Source of the DNA: Rhodospirillales bacterium
Lineage (GTDB): Bacteria; Pseudomonadota; Alphaproteobacteria; Rhodospirillales; JAPHTL01
DNA length: 8,120 nucleotides
NCBI GenBank assembly: GCA_026193355.1
Contig: JAPHTL010000140.1
Span: forward strand, 1-8,120
Direction: 5' to 3'
The notes under the pieces were generated by a model. The model had not been told where the DNA came from. It ran no database searches and saw only the letters and a program-made list of their open reading frames with translations. Positions 6,455 to 8,120 of the stretch are shown here, piece after piece. How positions within the stretch are numbered: position 1 is the stretch's first letter; each line of letters begins with the position of its first letter. The translations under genes were made by a program, and so were the position numbers.

Positions 6455-6979
6455 ATGGCCAAGAAAGCAAGCACCAATGCATTCGGGTACGACCCGGCCA
6501 ATTTCTTTGGCTCATTTGACCCGTCGAAGTTCATGGGCGATTACGACCCCGCGAAGATGTTCGGTGAGTTCAACAAGGTTCTGACCGAGATGAAAATTCC
6601 CGGCATGGACGTTCCGGCCGTTGATATGGCCCCCCTTATGGACAGCCAGCGCAAGACCTTCGAAGCGGTCGGCGCGGCCAACCGCATGTTCTTCGAAGGC
6701 ATGCAGGCCGTCGCGACCCGCCAGACAGCGATGATCAAGGATGCCGCCGAGTCTGCCTCCGTCGCGATCGGCGAAATTTCGAAGGCCCAGACCCCGCAGG
6801 ATGCGGTCATCAAGCAGACCGAACTTGCGAAAGACGCCTATACGAAGGTAATGGCGGACATTGAGGAACTTTCCGGAATGTGTGTTAAGGCCGGCGCCGA
6901 AGCTTCCGGCGTTGTCAGTTCCCGCTTCGTCCAGTCGCTCGATGAAATGCGCGACGAGGTCCTCAAGCTCAAGAATTGA
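6455..6979 (+). CDS. Phasin family protein (Phasin_2), PHA granule-associated
   Basis: 174 residues from MAKKASTNAF. The central block IPGMDVPAVDMAPLMDSQRKTFEAVGAANRMFF, continuing to EGMQAVATRQ (about 48-90), is the typical alphaproteobacterial phasin core. After it come long amphipathic helices (about 91-172) with Ala/Lys/Glu composition. Phasins coat polyhydroxyalkanoate granules and control their number and size. Residues 12-38 form three exact-length tandem 9-mers (YDPANFFGS, FDPSKFMGD, YDPAKMFGE), an unusual N-terminal extension. The ATG at 6455 has a GGAG site at 6443-6446. The frame is open to 6350, but that would start inside the operator and span the promoter. A single cysteine is at C143. 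Followed by a strong hairpin, so it is probably monocistronic. No PHA synthase or depolymerase gene is nearby, so its role in PHA is from family similarity. Confidence 0.93.
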   Translation: MAKKASTNAFGYDPANFFGSFDPSKFMGDYDPAKMFGEFNKVLTEMKIPGMDVPAVDMAPLMDSQRKTFEAVGAANRMFFEGMQAVATRQTAMIKDAAESASVAIGEISKAQTPQDAVIKQTELAKDAYTKVMADIEELSGMCVKAGAEASGVVSSRFVQSLDEMRDEVLKLKN

Positions 6980-7003
6980 CGCATACCTCCCTGTAAGCGT
7001 CTT

Positions 7004-7046
7004 GAAAGGCCATTCCGTCAAGCCCCCCTCGACGGAATGGCCTTTC
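7004..7046 (+). terminator. Long perfect hairpin, terminator after phasin gene
   Basis: A 16-bp perfect stem, GAAAGGCCATTCCGTC (7004-7019) and its complement (7031-7046), with an 11-base C-rich loop. It begins 25 bases after the phasin stop. The tail is TTTCTCTT rather than a pure T run, with AAAGG at the base of the other strand. Probably a terminator and 3' stabilising structure for the phasin mRNA. Confidence 0.8.
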
Positions 7047-7070
7047 TCTTGCCTGCTTGCCTGATCGCAC

Positions 7071-7085
7071 AGGCTGTTGCAGCCT
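7071..7085. repeat. Short perfect dyad upstream of csaA
   Basis: AGGCTG (7071-7076), TTG, CAGCCT (7080-7085): six perfect base pairs with a 3-base loop, 39 bases before the csaA start. It could be a leader hairpin or an operator half, or chance in GC-rich DNA. I see no convincing promoter hexamers around it. Confidence 0.3.
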
Positions 7086-7124
7086 AGGATCCTGAATCTG
7101 GCATCAGCAGGAAAGTTTGTTCCC

Positions 7125-7460
7125 ATGACCATCGATTACGATGATTTTACACGCGTGGACATTCGCGTTGGCACCATCGTCGCCGCAGAACCCTTCCCCG
7201 AAGCCCGCCGACCGGCGTTCAAGGTCTGGGTCGATTTCGGCAGTGAAATCGGACAGCGGAAATCGTCGGCTCAAATTACCCGCCATTACGACCCGCAGAC
7301 GTTGATTGGCCGTCAGGTGGCGGCCGTCGTCAATTTCCCGCCCAAGCAGATCGGCAAATTCATGAGCGAATGCCTGGTTCTGGGGTTTCCCGACGGTGAT
7401 GGCGAGGTGGTGCTGATCGGCCCCGAAAGGCCGGTTCCCGATGGTGGAAAGCTTTTCTGA
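7125..7460 (+). CDS. csaA: CsaA-type tRNA-binding (OB-fold) protein
   Basis: 111 residues, consisting entirely of one tRNA-binding OB domain, the usual size for CsaA. Family blocks are FTRVDIRVGTIVAAEPF (8-24), RKSSAQITRHY (45-55), LIGRQVAAVVNFPPKQIG (60-77) and FMSECLVLG (79-87). CsaA of Bacillus subtilis is described as an export-related chaperone, and related stand-alone domains bind tRNA. Which activity matters here is unknown. The ATG at 7125 is preceded by AGGAAAG, somewhat far (about 9-13 bases). A TTG start at 7077 is possible but would fall inside the upstream dyad. The stop is 6 bases from the stop of the convergent histidine kinase gene. Cytoplasmic; no signal sequence. Confidence 0.93.
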   Translation: MTIDYDDFTRVDIRVGTIVAAEPFPEARRPAFKVWVDFGSEIGQRKSSAQITRHYDPQTLIGRQVAAVVNFPPKQIGKFMSECLVLGFPDGDGEVVLIGPERPVPDGGKLF

Positions 7461-7466
7461 TCTGCC

Positions 7467-8120
7467 TCAAAGCGGAAGGTGGATGCGGACCCGAAGCCCT
7501 CCCGATGGCGAATCACCGAGAATGATGTCCCCCCCGTGTCCGCGTACGATATCTCGGGCGATGGGCATGCCCAGGCCGACCCCTCCGGTTTCCGGGTTGC
7601 GTGATGAATCGAGCCTGAAGAAAGGCCGGAAAACGTTCTCGCGTTCTTCGGCGGGAATGCCGGGCCCATCGTCATCAATGGTGATCTCGAGCGCCGAATC
7701 GCGATGGCCTGCGCGGACGGAAACGTGGTCGCCGTGGCGTATGGCGTTATCAATCAGGTTCGTAAGGCATCGTTCGAACGCGACCTGTTTAAGGGGGATG
7801 GTTAGGACACCTTCGGTGTGAAGATCGATCGAACCGCCCTTGCGCCGCGCGCGCGCGACAATATCCTTCAAAAGGGCGGCAAGGTCGCTCTGTGAGGGTT
7901 CCTCATCCCCTTCGCCACGGGCGAACGCCAGGTACCCGTTCAGCATGCGCTCCATCTCCGCCACATCTTCTGTCAGTTCCTCCACCCCATCCGTCCCCTC
8001 CAGCAGGGCAAGTTGCAGGCGCATGCGCGTCAGCGGGGTGCGCAGGTCGTGGGATACGCCGGCAAGCATGCCTGTGCGTTCACCCACATGGCGTTTGATG
8101 CGGTCGCGCATGTCAATGAA
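7467..8120 (-). CDS. Sensor histidine kinase, EnvZ-like (N-terminus outside window)
   Basis: The visible 217 C-terminal residues hold the complete kinase core. The frame continues off the window edge (FIDMRDRIKRHVG...), so the methionine at 8111 is internal. H-box: AGVSHDLRTPLTRMRLQL with phosphoacceptor H24 of the visible part; N-box NLIDNAIRHG (121-130); G1 DDDGPGIP (149-156); F-box VFRPFF (163-168); G2 GGVGLGMPIARDIV (179-192). The MRDRIKRH-x-GERT lead-in is the end of a HAMP-linked segment, as in EnvZ and other OmpR-partner kinases. The missing part should contain membrane segments, a periplasmic sensor and HAMP. A response regulator gene is expected just outside the window. The signal sensed cannot be read from this piece. 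All catalytic boxes are intact, so it should be active. Confidence 0.93.
   Translation of the reverse strand, partial: FIDMRDRIKRHVGERTGMLAGVSHDLRTPLTRMRLQLALLEGTDGVEELTEDVAEMERMLNGYLAFARGEGDEEPSQSDLAALLKDIVARARRKGGSIDLHTEGVLTIPLKQVAFERCLTNLIDNAIRHGDHVSVRAGHRDSALEITIDDDGPGIPAEERENVFRPFFRLDSSRNPETGGVGLGMPIARDIVRGHGGDIILGDSPSGGLRVRIHLPL

Noticed and set aside
6512..7132. 206-codon open frame on the minus strand
   Set aside because: Antisense to the phasin gene and its terminator hairpin; no domain resemblance or ribosome-binding site.
1..8120. Search for CRISPR arrays, insertion sequences, tRNA/rRNA genes, toxin-antitoxin or defence genes
   Set aside because: None seen. All genes are conserved housekeeping or storage functions with uniform composition, so no hidden defence or mobile system is supported.

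Overview
The window looks like ordinary chromosome from a Gram-negative alphaproteobacterium. Coding DNA is GC-rich. The gene families fit a PHA-storing organism of Rhodospirillales or a related order: an alphaproteobacterial-type phasin, the short UbiK (BMFP) protein, YbjN next to proC, a MidA-type methyltransferase between lgt and pgeF, and HldD for heptose-containing LPS. The order-level placement is inference. I see no mobile element, CRISPR array, tRNA or rRNA gene, and no island-like compositional break. The only AT-rich stretch is the phasin promoter region (about 6280-6420).

Left half, minus strand (1-4164): a compact five-gene operon read right to left, hldD > lgt > midA-type methyltransferase > pgeF > putative lipoprotein (cut by the window edge). 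A sigma70-like promoter lies just upstream of hldD. The hldD-lgt gap is 47 bp, and each of the last three junctions is a 4-base ATGA stop/start overlap, so translation is probably coupled. The genes cover LPS core heptose supply, lipoprotein acylation, a methyltransferase whose mitochondrial homologue assists complex I assembly, a purine nucleoside salvage/repair enzyme, and an uncharacterised lipoprotein that would itself need Lgt.

Centre, plus strand (4205-6261): ubiK diverges from hldD across a 169-bp region with a candidate promoter for each direction. ubiK ends in a strong intrinsic terminator. A 251-bp gap with a small bulged dyad precedes a ybjN-family gene and proC, probably a two-gene transcript.

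Right part (6199-8120): a 256-bp AT-rich intergenic region carries the most striking non-coding signal here, a perfect 27-bp palindrome directly abutting a near-consensus promoter for a phasin gene. It is probably the operator of a PHA-responsive regulator such as PhaR. The phasin begins with three tandem nine-residue repeats and ends at a 16-bp perfect hairpin. A small CsaA-type OB-fold tRNA-binding protein follows, then a convergent EnvZ-like histidine kinase whose N-terminal sensor part lies outside the window.

I do not see a clearly new multi-gene system. The best leads are the phasin operator/promoter, the phasin N-terminal repeats and the operon-linked lipoprotein.
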